Shown: piece after piece, positions 14,471-14,490 of the stretch
How the letters are laid out: the number at the start of each line of letters is the position of its first letter
Numbering within the stretch: position 1 is the first letter of the stretch
Origin: an uncultured Bacteroidales bacterium
GTDB lineage: Bacteria > Bacteroidota > Bacteroidia > Bacteroidales > Tenuifilaceae
Reading direction: 5' to 3'
NCBI GenBank assembly: GCA_937915475.1
Contig: CALGIR010000242.1
Span: 1 to 14,490 of the forward strand
Length of the DNA stretch: 14,490 bases
Translations under genes and position numbers: made by a program
The notes under the pieces: generated by a model
What the model was told of the DNA's origin: nothing
Databases searched by the model: none
Seen by the model: only the letters and a program-made list of their open reading frames with translations

Positions 14471-14490
14471 TTGGTGTTGTGCAATGCCCA

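Overview
The window looks like a chromosomal segment from a member of the Bacteroidota, probably a free-living or gut-type Bacteroidales/Marinilabiliales-like organism (the order is a guess). Evidence: type IX secretion system (T9SS) genes of the porW/sprE and porX families, a TonB-dependent receptor paired with a DUF4249 lipoprotein, many small outer-membrane beta-barrels, starts without Shine-Dalgarno sequences, and promoter-like sites of the Bacteroidota TTG-N19-TAnnTTTG type.

Layout. 1-136 is the 3' end of an unidentified gene, probably an outer-membrane beta-barrel. 285-4953 is a tight + strand operon: porW/sprE-like T9SS lipoprotein, porX (response regulator fused to a PglZ-type phosphodiesterase domain) and tsaE (tRNA t6A synthesis). 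The - strand then dominates from about 5.0 to 12.0 kb. Read in the direction of transcription it holds: a frameshifted porin-family barrel with its own strong terminator (11985-11328); a 660-base spacer of palindromic repeats; an OMP / DUF4249 lipoprotein / TonB-dependent receptor operon (10669-6730), whose receptor is broken by a TAG codon and by a 5-bp tandem duplication; and an AT-rich two-gene module (lipoprotein plus outer-membrane barrel, 6622-5123). That module has a 10-bp inverted repeat at its ends and is flanked by two diverged copies of the receptor gene's 3' end. From 12.2 kb the + strand carries riboflavin synthase and, 11 bases later, a two-transmembrane histidine kinase with almost no periplasmic domain. 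The last 580 bases are non-coding and packed with low-complexity and palindromic repeats.

How it works together. PorW is a structural part of the T9SS, and PorX is the response regulator that controls T9SS gene expression in Porphyromonas gingivalis. Finding them in one operon ties machine and regulator together. The orphan kinase 8 kb away is a candidate partner for PorX, but this is inference only. The receptor/DUF4249 region is a surface uptake or sensing locus that appears to be decaying.

No wholly new defence or mobile system is visible. The items most worth a second look are the bounded AT-rich lipoprotein/barrel module, the two kinds of gene disruption, and the porW-porX linkage.
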